In this document: piece by piece, positions 16,384 through 25,325 of the stretch
How the letters are laid out: each line of letters starts with the position of its first letter
Numbering within the stretch: the stretch's first letter is position 1
Origin: Pseudomonadota bacterium
GTDB lineage: Bacteria > Pseudomonadota > Alphaproteobacteria > Rhizobiales > Pleomorphomonadaceae
Assembly (NCBI GenBank): GCA_023436885.1
Contig: JAEZHI010000004.1
Coordinates: 248,001-312,000 of the forward strand
Direction: 5' to 3'
DNA: 64,000 bases
Notes under the pieces: model-generated
Seen by the model: only the letters and a program-made list of their open reading frames with translations
What the model was told of the DNA's origin: nothing
Database searches by the model: none
Translations under genes and position numbers: made by a program

Positions 16384-17210
16384 AACGCACCAGTCTCCTC
16401 TCGCAGCTTTTGCGCGCCGCTTTCCTCACCTTCATTGCCGCGCTGGTCATCCTGCCGCTGCTTGCAACCTTCCTCGGTGGTTTCAAGACGCTGGGTGAGC
16501 TCAGGGCAGCGCCTTTCGGTATCCCCTCACACTGGAGTTTCGATGTCTTCATCGACATCCTGACCGGTCCGGTGTTCTGGACCTATCTGCGCAACTCGCT
16601 GGTGATTTCGCTGTCGGCGGTCGTATTGACGCTGCTGTGCGCCTCGATGGCGGCCTATGTGTTCGCGCAAATCCGTTTCTTCGGCTCGCGCTATCTGCAG
16701 TCCTACATGCTCCTGGGGATGATGTTCCCCTTCGCGACTGCCATCGTGCCGCTGTTCTTTCAGATCAATCGCTTCGGCCTGCTGGATAATCCGCTCGGCA
16801 TCATCCTGCCGCAGACCGCCTTCTCCATGGCTTTCGCGGTCATCCTGCTCCGAAGCTTTTTTCAGCAACTACCCAAAGAGCTATTCGAGGCGGCCTATGT
16901 GGACGGTTGCGGCTACGTGGGCTTTTTCTTCCGCTTCACGCTGCCTTTGTCCACGCCGATCCTCGCGACCGTCGGCACCTTTGTCTTCGTGCAGAGCTGG
17001 AACAATTATCTGCTGCCGCTGGTGGTGCTCAACGAGCAATCGCTGTTCACCTGGCCGCTCGGCATCATGCAGTTCCGCGGTGAGTTCATCGTGGAATGGA
17101 ACCGTATCCTCGCCTTCGTGTCGCTGACCATCCTGCCAGCACTCGTCTTCTTCACCTTCACTCAGAAATACATCGTGGCCGGCCTTACGCGCGGCTCGGT
17201 CAAGGGTTGA
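16380..17210 (+). CDS. ABC sugar permease, MalG type (xyl operon)
   Basis: 276-residue second membrane subunit. It starts MKRTSLLSQLLRAAFLTF at the ATG overlapping the previous stop. Predicted six helices; EAA loop LFEAAYVDGCGYVGFFFRFTLPLS (about 165-188); C-terminus YIVAGLTRGSVKG, typical of MalG proteins. The xylosidase gene starts three bases after the stop codon. Confidence 0.9.
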   Translation: MKRTSLLSQLLRAAFLTFIAALVILPLLATFLGGFKTLGELRAAPFGIPSHWSFDVFIDILTGPVFWTYLRNSLVISLSAVVLTLLCASMAAYVFAQIRFFGSRYLQSYMLLGMMFPFATAIVPLFFQINRFGLLDNPLGIILPQTAFSMAFAVILLRSFFQQLPKELFEAAYVDGCGYVGFFFRFTLPLSTPILATVGTFVFVQSWNNYLLPLVVLNEQSLFTWPLGIMQFRGEFIVEWNRILAFVSLTILPALVFFTFTQKYIVAGLTRGSVKG

Positions 17211-17213
17211 GAA

Positions 17214-18842
17214 ATGTCCCGTCCTGTCATCACCAATCCCATACTCAAGGGTTTCAATCCCGATCCGTCGATCTGCCGCGCCGGCGACGATTATTACATC
17301 GCCACCTCCACCTTCGAGTGGTTTCCAGGCGTGCAGATCCATCATTCGCGCGATCTCGTCCATTGGGATCTGGTGTGCCGGCCACTCAACCGGCCGAGCC
17401 AGCTCGATATGCGCGGCGAGATGGATAGCTGCGGCGTCTGGGCGCCTTGCCTGACCTATGCCGATGGGCTGTTCTGGCTGGTCTTCAGCGACATGAAGCG
17501 TCGCGACGGTTCGGTCAAGGACGTGCACAACTATCTCGTCACGGCGCCGTCGATCGAGGGGCCATGGTCGGATCCCATCTACCTCAACTCTTCCGGCTTC
17601 GACCCGTCGCTCTTCCACGATGACGACGGTCGCAAGTGGATCGTCAACGTCTGGTGGGACTATCGCGGTCGGCCGCCCCGCTTTCCCGGAGACAACAGTT
17701 TCGCCGGCATTGCCTGCCAGGAGTACGACGTTGCGGAAAAGAGGCTGAAGGGACCGATCACCAACATCTTCAAGGGCACGCCGGCAGGGTTGACCGAAGG
17801 ACCGCATCTCTATCGCCGGGATGACTGGTATTACATCATGGTTGCCGAGGGGGGCACTGGGTATAACCACGTCGCAACGATGGGCCGCTCGCGCAATCTC
17901 GAAGGTCCGTACGAGCTTCATCCTGATACCTATGTCGTCACCGCGCGCGGCAATCCGACGGCCCCGCTGCAGCGCGCGGGCCACGCCGACCTCGTCGACA
18001 CGCCCACCGGCGAAACCTATCTCGTCCATCTGACCGGCCGACCGATCGCCGGATTGCGCCGCTGCCCGCTGGGCCGCGAAACGGCGATCCAGAAGATCGA
18101 ATGGGGTGCCGACGGCTGGCCTCGCATTGCCGGCGGCAAACTGACGCCGAAGCTGAAGGTCGAGGCACCGGATGTTCCCGCCCACCCCTTTCCCGCCACA
18201 CCGGAAGAATACCGCTTCTCGACGGATGCCGGTTTGCCGAAGGATTTCCAGTGGCTCCGCACGCCTTACGGAGAGCGTCTTTTCTCGCTTGCTGAGCGCC
18301 CTGGTTTTCTGCGTCTCCATGGACGCGAAGCGATCGGCTCGTGGTACGAGCAGGCGCTGGTCGCCCGTCGACAGACAGCTTTTGCCTATGACGCGGAAAC
18401 CGAGGTCCATGCCGACCCAAAGATCCATATGCAGCTTGCCGGCCTCGTCGCCTATTACAACCGTTTCGCCTATCACTATCTGGCACTGACCTTCGATCAG
18501 CAGGTCGGAACCTGCCTCCAGGTCATCTCCTGCAACGGTACGCAGGGCGGCGGACAGACCACCATTGGGCTTGCTGAGCCAGTCCCCGTGCCCGAAGGCC
18601 AGCCGGTGCGACTCAAGGTCGAGGTCCGGACGACGACGCTCACCTTCTTCTACGCCGTTGGCTCGGACGACTGGAAGCAGGTTGGAGGTGTCCTGGACGC
18701 CTCGATCCTCTCGGACGAATGCGGGGCCGGAGAGCACGCCAACTTCACCGGCGCCTTCGTCGGCATGTCGGCCAACGACATGAGCGGTCAGGCGATGCCG
18801 GCCGACTTCGCCTACTTCCGCTATCGCGATCTCGACGCGTGA
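17214..18842 (+). CDS. xynB: GH43 beta-xylosidase
   Basis: 542-residue glycoside hydrolase of family 43 (subfamily 11-like), with an N-terminal five-bladed beta-propeller (about 1-310) and a C-terminal beta-sandwich (about 330-540). Catalytic landmarks are the general-base Asp in GFNPDPSICRAGDDYYIATS, the pKa-modulating Asp in GFDPSLFHDDDG and the acid Glu in LTEGPHLYRRDDWYY. No signal peptide, so it cleaves imported xylobiose and xylo-oligosaccharides to D-xylose in the cytoplasm, which fits the flanking importer genes and XylR. Confidence 0.93.
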   Translation: MSRPVITNPILKGFNPDPSICRAGDDYYIATSTFEWFPGVQIHHSRDLVHWDLVCRPLNRPSQLDMRGEMDSCGVWAPCLTYADGLFWLVFSDMKRRDGSVKDVHNYLVTAPSIEGPWSDPIYLNSSGFDPSLFHDDDGRKWIVNVWWDYRGRPPRFPGDNSFAGIACQEYDVAEKRLKGPITNIFKGTPAGLTEGPHLYRRDDWYYIMVAEGGTGYNHVATMGRSRNLEGPYELHPDTYVVTARGNPTAPLQRAGHADLVDTPTGETYLVHLTGRPIAGLRRCPLGRETAIQKIEWGADGWPRIAGGKLTPKLKVEAPDVPAHPFPATPEEYRFSTDAGLPKDFQWLRTPYGERLFSLAERPGFLRLHGREAIGSWYEQALVARRQTAFAYDAETEVHADPKIHMQLAGLVAYYNRFAYHYLALTFDQQVGTCLQVISCNGTQGGGQTTIGLAEPVPVPEGQPVRLKVEVRTTTLTFFYAVGSDDWKQVGGVLDASILSDECGAGEHANFTGAFVGMSANDMSGQAMPADFAYFRYRDLDA

Positions 18843-18852
18843 GGAGCCGACC

Positions 18853-19863
18853 GTGGCAACGCTCGAATTCAAACACGTGAACAAGACCTTCGGCGCCGTC
18901 GAGGTGATTCCGGACGTCTCGCTCTTCATCCCGCACGGCTCGTTCACCGTCTTCGTCGGCCCGTCGGGTTGCGGCAAGTCGACCCTGCTGCGACTCGCTG
19001 CCGGCCTTGAAGACATCAGCAACGGAACTCTGGAGATCGATGGCAAGGACGTCACCTTCGCTCGGCCGACCGAGCGCGGCATCGCCATGGTCTTCCAATC
19101 CTACGCGCTCTACCCGCACATGAACGTGGCGCAGAATATTGGCTTCGGTCTCAAGATGGCCGGCAAGCCCAAGACCGAGATCGCGAGCAAGGTTCAGGAG
19201 GCGGCAGCAACGCTGCAGCTCGACGCGCTGCTCGATCGCAAGCCGGGCGAATTGTCCGGTGGACAGCGGCAACGGGTCGCTATCGGCCGCGCTATCGTGC
19301 GCGAGCCCAAGGTGTTCCTGTTCGACGAGCCTCTTTCCAACCTCGACGCGGCGCTGAGGACGCAGATGCGGGTGGAGCTCGCCGAGCTGCACAAGCGTCT
19401 GGGCGCAACCATGATCTACGTGACCCACGATCAGGTTGAGGCCATGACGCTCGCCGACCAGATCGTAGTGCTGAACAAGGGGCGCATCGAGCAGGTCGGC
19501 AGTCCGCTCGAGCTCTACAACCAGCCCAAGACGCTGTTTGTCGCCGGCTTCATCGGCTCGCCGAAGATGAATTTCATCACTGGCGATTATGCCGCGCGCC
19601 GCGGGGTAACAACCTTCGGCGTCCGGCCCGAGCATATCGACATTGTCACCTCCGGTGCCCACTGGACCGGCACGGTGCAGTTCAGCGAGCGGCTCGGCAG
19701 CGACACCTATCTCCATGTCGATGTGCCCGGAACTGGTCGCCTGACAGTCCGTGCGATCGGGGATGCAGGGTTCGTGGGCGGGGAGACCATTGGTCTCGCC
19801 CCGCGAGCCAATACATCTCACGGCTTCGACGACAACGGACGGGCTTGCGGGGTCAGTGAGTAA
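18853..19863 (+). CDS. MalK/UgpC-family ABC transporter ATPase (xyl operon)
   Basis: 336-residue importer ATPase starting at a GTG with GAGGAG upstream. Motifs: Walker A GPSGCGKST, Q-loop MVFQSYALYPHM, signature LSGGQRQRVAIGRAI, Walker B FLFDEPLSNLD, and VTHDQVEAMT. The TOBE region is on the short side but contains the expected FGVRPEHID and ends HGFDDNGRACG. Last gene of the xyl importer operon, convergent with the DUF488 gene 18 bp away. Confidence 0.92.
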   Translation: MATLEFKHVNKTFGAVEVIPDVSLFIPHGSFTVFVGPSGCGKSTLLRLAAGLEDISNGTLEIDGKDVTFARPTERGIAMVFQSYALYPHMNVAQNIGFGLKMAGKPKTEIASKVQEAAATLQLDALLDRKPGELSGGQRQRVAIGRAIVREPKVFLFDEPLSNLDAALRTQMRVELAELHKRLGATMIYVTHDQVEAMTLADQIVVLNKGRIEQVGSPLELYNQPKTLFVAGFIGSPKMNFITGDYAARRGVTTFGVRPEHIDIVTSGAHWTGTVQFSERLGSDTYLHVDVPGTGRLTVRAIGDAGFVGGETIGLAPRANTSHGFDDNGRACGVSE

Positions 19864-19881
19864 AACCGACGCAATCCGCAT

Positions 19882-20241
19882 TCAGAGCTTTGAACCCAAC
19901 CAGTCACGCAGAACCACTGCGTGGCTATGCTCGGGATCATGTGCGGCCGTCAGCAGGGTGACCGGCCCTTTGCGGCACCAGTCAAGACAGCGCTCGACCT
20001 CGATTGGATGGGCGGCAAGCTCGGCTTCGTAGCGCTCGCGAAATTCCGCCCAGGTCCCCGAGCCGGCGTGGAACCATTTGCGCAGATCGGTGCTGGGCGT
20101 CACCTCTTTTGGCCAATCGTCCGGCCGAAGGCGCTCCTTGGATATTCCTCTCGGCCACAGCCTATCCACCAGTAGGCGCGCTCCGGCCATTGTTTCCAGA
20201 GGCTCGTACACCCTGGCTACCATGAGAGGAAACGGAGTCAT
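19882..20241 (-). CDS. DUF488 (YeaO-like) family protein
   Basis: 119-residue small soluble protein. It contains the DUF488/YeaO pattern RLLVDRLWPRGISKERL (about 22-38), LRKWFHAGSGTWAEFRERY and VTLLTAAHDPEHSHAVVL. Biochemical function of the family is not established. It is a stand-alone gene, convergent with the xyl operon and upstream of nothing obviously related. Confidence 0.85.
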   Translation of the reverse strand: MTPFPLMVARVYEPLETMAGARLLVDRLWPRGISKERLRPDDWPKEVTPSTDLRKWFHAGSGTWAEFRERYEAELAAHPIEVERCLDWCRKGPVTLLTAAHDPEHSHAVVLRDWLGSKL

Positions 20242-20372
20242 GGCCTAACCTTCGTACTTCCCGACACCAGCCATGCCGGCTCAGTCGACATGAACGCTTG
20301 TGATCATGACATCAAGGCGTAGCCGAAACCACTGGTGGTCGGGTGGCACGAATGATCTTGCCTTGTCCTGGA

Positions 20373-21062
20373 TCAGACTTCGCTACCGAACTCGGCACGC
20401 GACAGGACGACGAACTCGGCCTCCGGCACTTCTTCCATGAAGATGGTCAGTGCATCGATGATAATCGGCTGGTGCAGGCTGTCCGCGAACATCTCGGCGA
20501 GATGTTTGCCAACAGCATCGCGCAGATCTTCCGGCACCGGGCCGGTCAGCGACATGTGAAAGCGGAAACGCTCGAAGACATATGGATAGCCCCATGTCCT
20601 GAGGTTTTCGACCTCGACGGCGTCGAGATTGGGCCCGTTGCGGCGAGCGAATTCCTCCGGCCCCATCGGCGCCCGGAAGTGATCGAATTCCGATACCGCT
20701 GCATCGGCAAGCCTGCCAAGAGCAACAGGGGCTTCCTCGGGAACCAGAGCGAAGAAGCTTCCGATACGAGCTACCTTGAGACGACCAATATCTAGCGGGA
20801 TCTGCTTTCGGGCAAAATCACTGGCAGCAATTTGCAGATCCCACGAATGGAACTCTGGCTTGAGGCGCATCGGCGGCTTCAAGGTCGCATGAAAGCCGTA
20901 GCGTCGGGGATCGGTGACCAGCGGCTCCCAGGCCGGTGGCAGTGTGCGGGCCGGCACCCTGCTCCCAAAGGCATCACGGCCGAGCCAGCGCGCCGCAATC
21001 CTCGTCAGCGGATGATCCATCGGCGGGGCGTAGTAGAGCGCGTAGCGGGCGCGGTGCGGCAT
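20373..21062 (-). CDS. DUF1045 phosphonate-operon protein
   Basis: 229-residue protein of the DUF1045 family found in phn loci and resembling the 2H phosphoesterase (2',5'-RNA ligase) fold. Two H-x-T/S-like motifs support this: FHATLKPPM (about 53-61) and FHMSLTGPV (about 166-174). The start MPHRARYALYYAPP at 21062 matches the usual N-terminus better than an upstream in-frame codon at 21134. It is the last gene of the phnCDEE-MN block, 10 bp after phnN. A role processing a cyclic or phosphodiester intermediate of C-P lyase metabolism is inference. Confidence 0.88.
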   Translation of the reverse strand: MPHRARYALYYAPPMDHPLTRIAARWLGRDAFGSRVPARTLPPAWEPLVTDPRRYGFHATLKPPMRLKPEFHSWDLQIAASDFARKQIPLDIGRLKVARIGSFFALVPEEAPVALGRLADAAVSEFDHFRAPMGPEEFARRNGPNLDAVEVENLRTWGYPYVFERFRFHMSLTGPVPEDLRDAVGKHLAEMFADSLHQPIIIDALTIFMEEVPEAEFVVLSRAEFGSEV

Positions 21063-21072
21063 GATCGTCCCT

Positions 21073-21654
21073 TCAGAAATGACGGTCGGCAATAGTCTCG
21101 ACCAGTGCGGCAAACCGTCGCCCAGCCTCGGCAAGATCTCCGCTGTTGTCGACGGTATAAACAGTTAGTCCCGCCGGCATCGGCGGCTCCGACCGGTCGA
21201 GACGCGCTCGGATCTCTTCCTCTGTCTCGCGGCCGCGGGCGGCAAGCCTCGCAACGAGACAATCTCTGTCGGCGGTGACGTGAATGACAGCAAGCGACGG
21301 ATAGATTGCAGCGAAGTCGGCAAGAGCCGCCCGGCTTCCATTGACCACCAGATGTTGCCCGGATTGAATGCTCTCCAAGGTCGCTCTCGGTACACCGTAA
21401 CCGTGACCGTGAGCCCGCCAGAAGACTGAAAATCCGCCCGCAGCGGCCTCGATTTCGAACTCTTCGGGACTGGTTGGCCGATGTGTCTCGCCGCCTGCAT
21501 CGCCAGCACGTGTGACCGCCCGCTGCACAAACGAAATATCGGCCCGGTTCTTCAGATGGCTGGCAGCCAGCGCCATGAGACTATCCTTGCCGGCACCCGA
21601 TGGGCCGACAACAACGATCATGCAGCCGCTTCGGACCGTCGTCATGTTGACCAT
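21073..21654 (-). CDS. phnN: ribose 1,5-bisphosphate phosphokinase
   Basis: 193-residue P-loop kinase converting ribose 1,5-bisphosphate to PRPP with ATP at the end of the C-P lyase pathway. Walker A is GPSGAGKDS (about 17-25), as in guanylate-kinase-like PhnN proteins; VQRAVTRAGDAGGE and FSVFWRAHGHGYGVP are family motifs. The start ATG overlaps the phnM stop (TGATG). It is followed at once by the DUF1045 gene. Confidence 0.93.
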   Translation of the reverse strand: MVNMTTVRSGCMIVVVGPSGAGKDSLMALAASHLKNRADISFVQRAVTRAGDAGGETHRPTSPEEFEIEAAAGGFSVFWRAHGHGYGVPRATLESIQSGQHLVVNGSRAALADFAAIYPSLAVIHVTADRDCLVARLAARGRETEEEIRARLDRSEPPMPAGLTVYTVDNSGDLAEAGRRFAALVETIADRHF

Positions 21655-22796
21655 CAGGCTACCCGCCGCCCTTCGCGCCACACGGCCCTTACCACGGGCA
21701 CGCCTTCCTGCCGATGAACGCGGACCAGGTCGGCCCGCAATCCCTCGGCGATCCGGCCGCGATCGGTGAGGCCAACGCTACGGGCCGGCGTCGCGGTAAC
21801 CATCGCAATGGCCCGAGAAAGATCGATGCCCGGTACCTTGTCGGCAAGGACGAAGGGCGCATGGATCAAGCTGATCGGCACGTAGTCCGAAGAGAGGACA
21901 TCAAGAACGCCGGCCGCAGCGAGGTCTCCCGCCGCGATGTTGCCAGAATGGGAACGACCGCGCACGATATTCGGTGCCCCCATCAGCACGGAGATGCCGG
22001 ACGTGTGCGACGCCCGCGCCGCCTCGAGTGTTGTCGGGAACTCGGCAATGCGAACGCCGTGACCGGCTGACTCTGCTACGTGGTCGATGGTCGCATCGTC
22101 GTGACTCGCGAGCGCGATACCGCGCGACCTGCAGTCGTCGGCGACAACCTTGCGATTGGGGGCCGAGTAGCGGGCCGAGGCTTCCTGCTGTGCGGCAACG
22201 AAAGCCGCAAAAGCTTGGTCGGAGAGGCGAAGCTTCTTTTGATAGTAAAGTGTGTATTGCTCGATATTTTGGAACTGACGCTGGCCTGGGGCGTGGTCCA
22301 TCACCGAAACAAGATGAACCAGCGGGTCACCTCGGAATGCCTCGTAGTCGGCCAGCATGTCCGGCGCCGAGACCTCGCAACGTAGATGGATCAGGTGGTC
22401 GGCGCGGAAGCGGCCCTGATCTCGACCCTCGTGTAACGCATTGGCCAAGGCGCGCATTTCGCCGGGTTCGAAATGCTCATCGTCAGCACCCATGCGCAGG
22501 CAGTCGAAAACCGTAGTAATGCCGGACGTTGCCACCTGGCCGTCATGCGCTTGAATGGCGGCAAGCGTGTCCCAGCGCACGCCCGGCCGCGGTGCGTAGT
22601 GAACCTCGAGATGGTCAGTATGCAACTCGACGAGCCCGGGGATCAGGTAATCGCCCTCAAAGTCGATGCCGGTTTGCGACGCGCCTTCGATTACCTCTTG
22701 AATGCGGCCGTTGCGCACGATCGCGCCACCTTTGACGACGCGGTCCTCGAGGACGAGGTTGGCATTGCGGATTTCAAAATCGCGAGCGTCGTTCAT
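21654..22796 (-). CDS. phnM: alpha-D-ribose 1-methylphosphonate 5-triphosphate diphosphatase
   Basis: 380-residue amidohydrolase-fold enzyme releasing pyrophosphate from the ribosyl-phosphonate triphosphate made by the PhnGHIL complex. Metal-binding features are LVELHTDHLEVHYAPRPG (about 51-68), SVMDHAPGQRQF, ASHDDATIDHV (about 222-232) and SSDYVPISL. The start MNDARDFEI fits the family's usual length; upstream in-frame codons read back into phnE. Stop overlaps the phnN start. Confidence 0.94.
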   Translation of the reverse strand: MNDARDFEIRNANLVLEDRVVKGGAIVRNGRIQEVIEGASQTGIDFEGDYLIPGLVELHTDHLEVHYAPRPGVRWDTLAAIQAHDGQVATSGITTVFDCLRMGADDEHFEPGEMRALANALHEGRDQGRFRADHLIHLRCEVSAPDMLADYEAFRGDPLVHLVSVMDHAPGQRQFQNIEQYTLYYQKKLRLSDQAFAAFVAAQQEASARYSAPNRKVVADDCRSRGIALASHDDATIDHVAESAGHGVRIAEFPTTLEAARASHTSGISVLMGAPNIVRGRSHSGNIAAGDLAAAGVLDVLSSDYVPISLIHAPFVLADKVPGIDLSRAIAMVTATPARSVGLTDRGRIAEGLRADLVRVHRQEGVPVVRAVWREGRRVA

Positions 22797-22813
22797 TTGC
22801 GGGCTTCTTCTCA

Positions 22814-24304
22814 TCAGGGCTGAACACGGCCGGTTAGCCGGCTGCGCAGCGCATTGGAAATGGTGTCGAAGATGAACACGGTGCCGATGATCAGGATCAC
22901 CATGTAGAAAATGTTGGGCCAGTTTGTGTGGGTGCGCATCGCTTCCCACAGCTTAAGGCCGATACCGCCGGCGCCCATGGCGCCGATGATGGTGGCTGAA
23001 CGTGTGTTGGATTCCCAGAAGTAAAGCGTCTGGCTGACGAACACCGGCAGCACCTGCGGCAGCACGCCGAACCGCTGCACGGCGATCGGTGCGGCACCGA
23101 CCGATGTCAGACCGTCGCGCGGCTTGCCGTCGATGTTCTCCAGCGCCTCCGAGAACAGCTTGCCGAGGGAGCCGGTGTCGGTGAAGAAGATCGCCGCCAT
23201 GCCCGAGATCGGCCCAGGACCGAAGGCACGGGTGAAAAACAGCGCCCAGATCAGCATGTCGACGGAGCGCTGAAAGTCGAAGAAGCGCTTGGCTGTCTGG
23301 TTGGCCAGCCAGTTTGGCGTGATGTTGCGCGCGGCGATGAAACTGAGCGGGAAAGCCACGATGGCCGCGAACAGCGTGCCGATGAACGCCATGACGACAG
23401 TTTCGAGTAGCTTGGTCCAGACGTCGAGATGCTGCCAGGACGGATTGTAGAGAAAGTCATTGGCGGCAAGGGCAAGGTTGCTCTGCGTGGGATCGATGCG
23501 ATCGCCAGAGACGAGGAGATGCAGAACCTCGCCGGTCGATTTCCCGAAGAAGGCCGAATTGGTGTCGAAGACGAAGTTGACCCAGCCCGGGAAGCGGCGG
23601 TGGATCACAACAGCATCGCTATCGAGCTGGGCCCAACCTGAAAGCCCGAACGCGACAATGATGCGGTCCCCTGCCCGTTTCTGCTCTGCCCAGGACGGCA
23701 AAGGCCCATTTGCCACAACGTCGTCACCCGTTCCGAGCGGCACGACCATCGTCTCGCCGTTCCGCTCTGCCACGATGCGATCAGGGGTGACGACGAGACG
23801 GGACCGGGCTGAGAACCGGACCTCGGCACGCTTCACCACGTCCTCGACACGGACGGTCGGTTCGCTGGCTGGAGCGGAAGGCGTTGTGTCCGGCGCCATG
23901 AAACTGTTTCCCGCCATGAACCCACCTGACGCGGCGCCGGCTGGTTTGGGTGCGGCGATGTGCCGCTCCATCTTGGTGTGTTCGACCGTCATCCACTCCG
24001 GCTTCGGGTTCGGACCGATGGGATCGAAGCGCGGGAAGCTGACAGCCATGGCGCCGTCGTGATCGATGGAGATTGTCGGCCGGTACTCGTAGGTCACCCA
24101 TTGAATCAAATAGGAGCCCGCGATCTGCCAATTGGTATTGGCCAGCACCTGACCGATGCCGAACACCCACCAGCAGAAGATCAGATAGACGATCGTGGCG
24201 ACAGCCATCGCCGGAACGCGCCAGACCGACCAAAAGCGCGGGCGCACCACATTTGGATGGCGAGCAACAATGGCGGCATATTGATCGGCAGTGAGGGTCA
24301 GCAT
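22814..24304 (-). CDS. phnE: phosphonate ABC permease with large periplasmic insertion
   Basis: 496-residue membrane subunit of the phosphonate importer, almost twice the length of a standard PhnE (about 260-320). One N-terminal helix (about 30-50) is followed by a soluble region of roughly 200 residues (about 70-270), which should face the periplasm, and then the canonical permease core (about 295-490). The core shows SVDMLIWALFFTRAFGPGP, an EAA-like region around VGAAPIAVQRFGVLPQVLP and RSATIIGAMGAGGIG. It follows phnE1 by 12 bp. The insertion type is, as I recall, seen in other rhizobial phn loci; its role is unknown. Confidence 0.9.
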   Translation of the reverse strand: MLTLTADQYAAIVARHPNVVRPRFWSVWRVPAMAVATIVYLIFCWWVFGIGQVLANTNWQIAGSYLIQWVTYEYRPTISIDHDGAMAVSFPRFDPIGPNPKPEWMTVEHTKMERHIAAPKPAGAASGGFMAGNSFMAPDTTPSAPASEPTVRVEDVVKRAEVRFSARSRLVVTPDRIVAERNGETMVVPLGTGDDVVANGPLPSWAEQKRAGDRIIVAFGLSGWAQLDSDAVVIHRRFPGWVNFVFDTNSAFFGKSTGEVLHLLVSGDRIDPTQSNLALAANDFLYNPSWQHLDVWTKLLETVVMAFIGTLFAAIVAFPLSFIAARNITPNWLANQTAKRFFDFQRSVDMLIWALFFTRAFGPGPISGMAAIFFTDTGSLGKLFSEALENIDGKPRDGLTSVGAAPIAVQRFGVLPQVLPVFVSQTLYFWESNTRSATIIGAMGAGGIGLKLWEAMRTHTNWPNIFYMVILIIGTVFIFDTISNALRSRLTGRVQP

Positions 24305-24316
24305 CGCAACGGCTCC

Positions 24317-25264
24317 TCAGGTCGCCGGCAGGAAGGCGTCGCGGCCGACGAGGCTACGGCGCAGCCATGCGGAGAATTGGTCGACGGCGACGATCGTGCC
24401 GAACAGCAGGATGACAATGGCGATGGTCTTTGCGCCGTGGTTCTGGCTGATCGACAGGCGCAGAAGCTCGCCGATGCCGCCACCGCCAACCGCGCCGATG
24501 ATGGTCGAAGCGCGGACGTTGATTTCCAGACGCAGCAGGAAATAGCTGGCGAAGTTCGGCAGCACTTGCGGCAACATGGCAAAGCGCACCCGCTCGATCC
24601 AATTTCCGCCGACGGCTCTTAGGCCTTCGTCTGGCTTCATGTCTGCGTTTTCGACGACCTCGAAAAACAGTTTTCCGAGGGCACCGACGCTGTGGATCGA
24701 CACAGCCGCGATGGCGGGTATCGGGCCGACGGTAAGAAAGGACAAAAAGAATCCGGCGACCACGACATCCGGAAAGGCGCGCAGGATCTCCATGAACCGA
24801 CGAGCGGGCCAGCGGATCAGCCGATTGGGCATCATGTTGCTGGCGGCAAGAAACGAAAGCACGCCGCCGAAAAGAGTTCCGATCACCGTCGACAGCAGGG
24901 CGATATTCAGCGTGATCGCCATCTGGTCGAGATATTCCGGAATGTAGAAGCTAGACGTCAGATAGGCTCGACCTTCCGGATAGTTGTACTTGAGGCTGCC
25001 ATCGTCATACGGCGACGGCAGATCGAACATGGCGCGTCCTACTTCGAGCCAGTCGCGCGGCACAAGGTCTGCCGTAAAGTCGAGAAAGTGCGGCAACCGG
25101 TCGAAGAACTTGCCGGCATTGGCCTCGTTGGCAAACCACAGGGACAGCGCCACGGCGACAATCAGACCACCAACGCCAAGTACGGTGTAGATGCGCCGGA
25201 CGCGCGCCTGGGCTTGCCAGTGGCGTTCGATGAGCGCGGCGCGATCGGAAAGTTTTGTCGGCAT
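24317..25264 (-). CDS. phnE: phosphonate ABC permease
   Basis: 315-residue inner-membrane permease of the phosphonate/phosphate family. A first helix lies at about 28-47 and a periplasmic segment reads DFTADLVPRDWLEVGRAMFDLPSP. The core includes MEILRAFPDVVVAGFFLSFLTVGPIPAI, the EAA loop around VGGNWIERVRFAMLPQVLP (about 232-250) and VRASTIIGAVGGGGIGELL. It lies 61 bp after phnD and pairs with the longer permease that follows. Confidence 0.93.
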   Translation of the reverse strand: MPTKLSDRAALIERHWQAQARVRRIYTVLGVGGLIVAVALSLWFANEANAGKFFDRLPHFLDFTADLVPRDWLEVGRAMFDLPSPYDDGSLKYNYPEGRAYLTSSFYIPEYLDQMAITLNIALLSTVIGTLFGGVLSFLAASNMMPNRLIRWPARRFMEILRAFPDVVVAGFFLSFLTVGPIPAIAAVSIHSVGALGKLFFEVVENADMKPDEGLRAVGGNWIERVRFAMLPQVLPNFASYFLLRLEINVRASTIIGAVGGGGIGELLRLSISQNHGAKTIAIVILLFGTIVAVDQFSAWLRRSLVGRDAFLPAT

Positions 25265-25287
25265 GACTGATCCGGCTTGAGAGCGGA

Positions 25288-25306
25288 CCGGCCGAAAACC
25301 GGCCGG
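25288..25306 (-). promoter_or_regulatory. hairpin between phnD and phnE
   Basis: 6-bp GC-only inverted repeat CCGGCC (25288-25293) / GGCCGG (25301-25306) with a 7-base loop, just after the binding-protein gene on the minus strand. Possible intra-operon stabiliser. Confidence 0.45.
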
Positions 25307-25325
25307 CCCTGGGAAGCGAAGGAAA

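Noticed and set aside
16881..19088. 735-codon minus-strand open frame across the GH43 gene and its neighbours
   Set aside because: Antisense shadow of three well-supported plus-strand genes in high-GC DNA; no domain or ribosome site.
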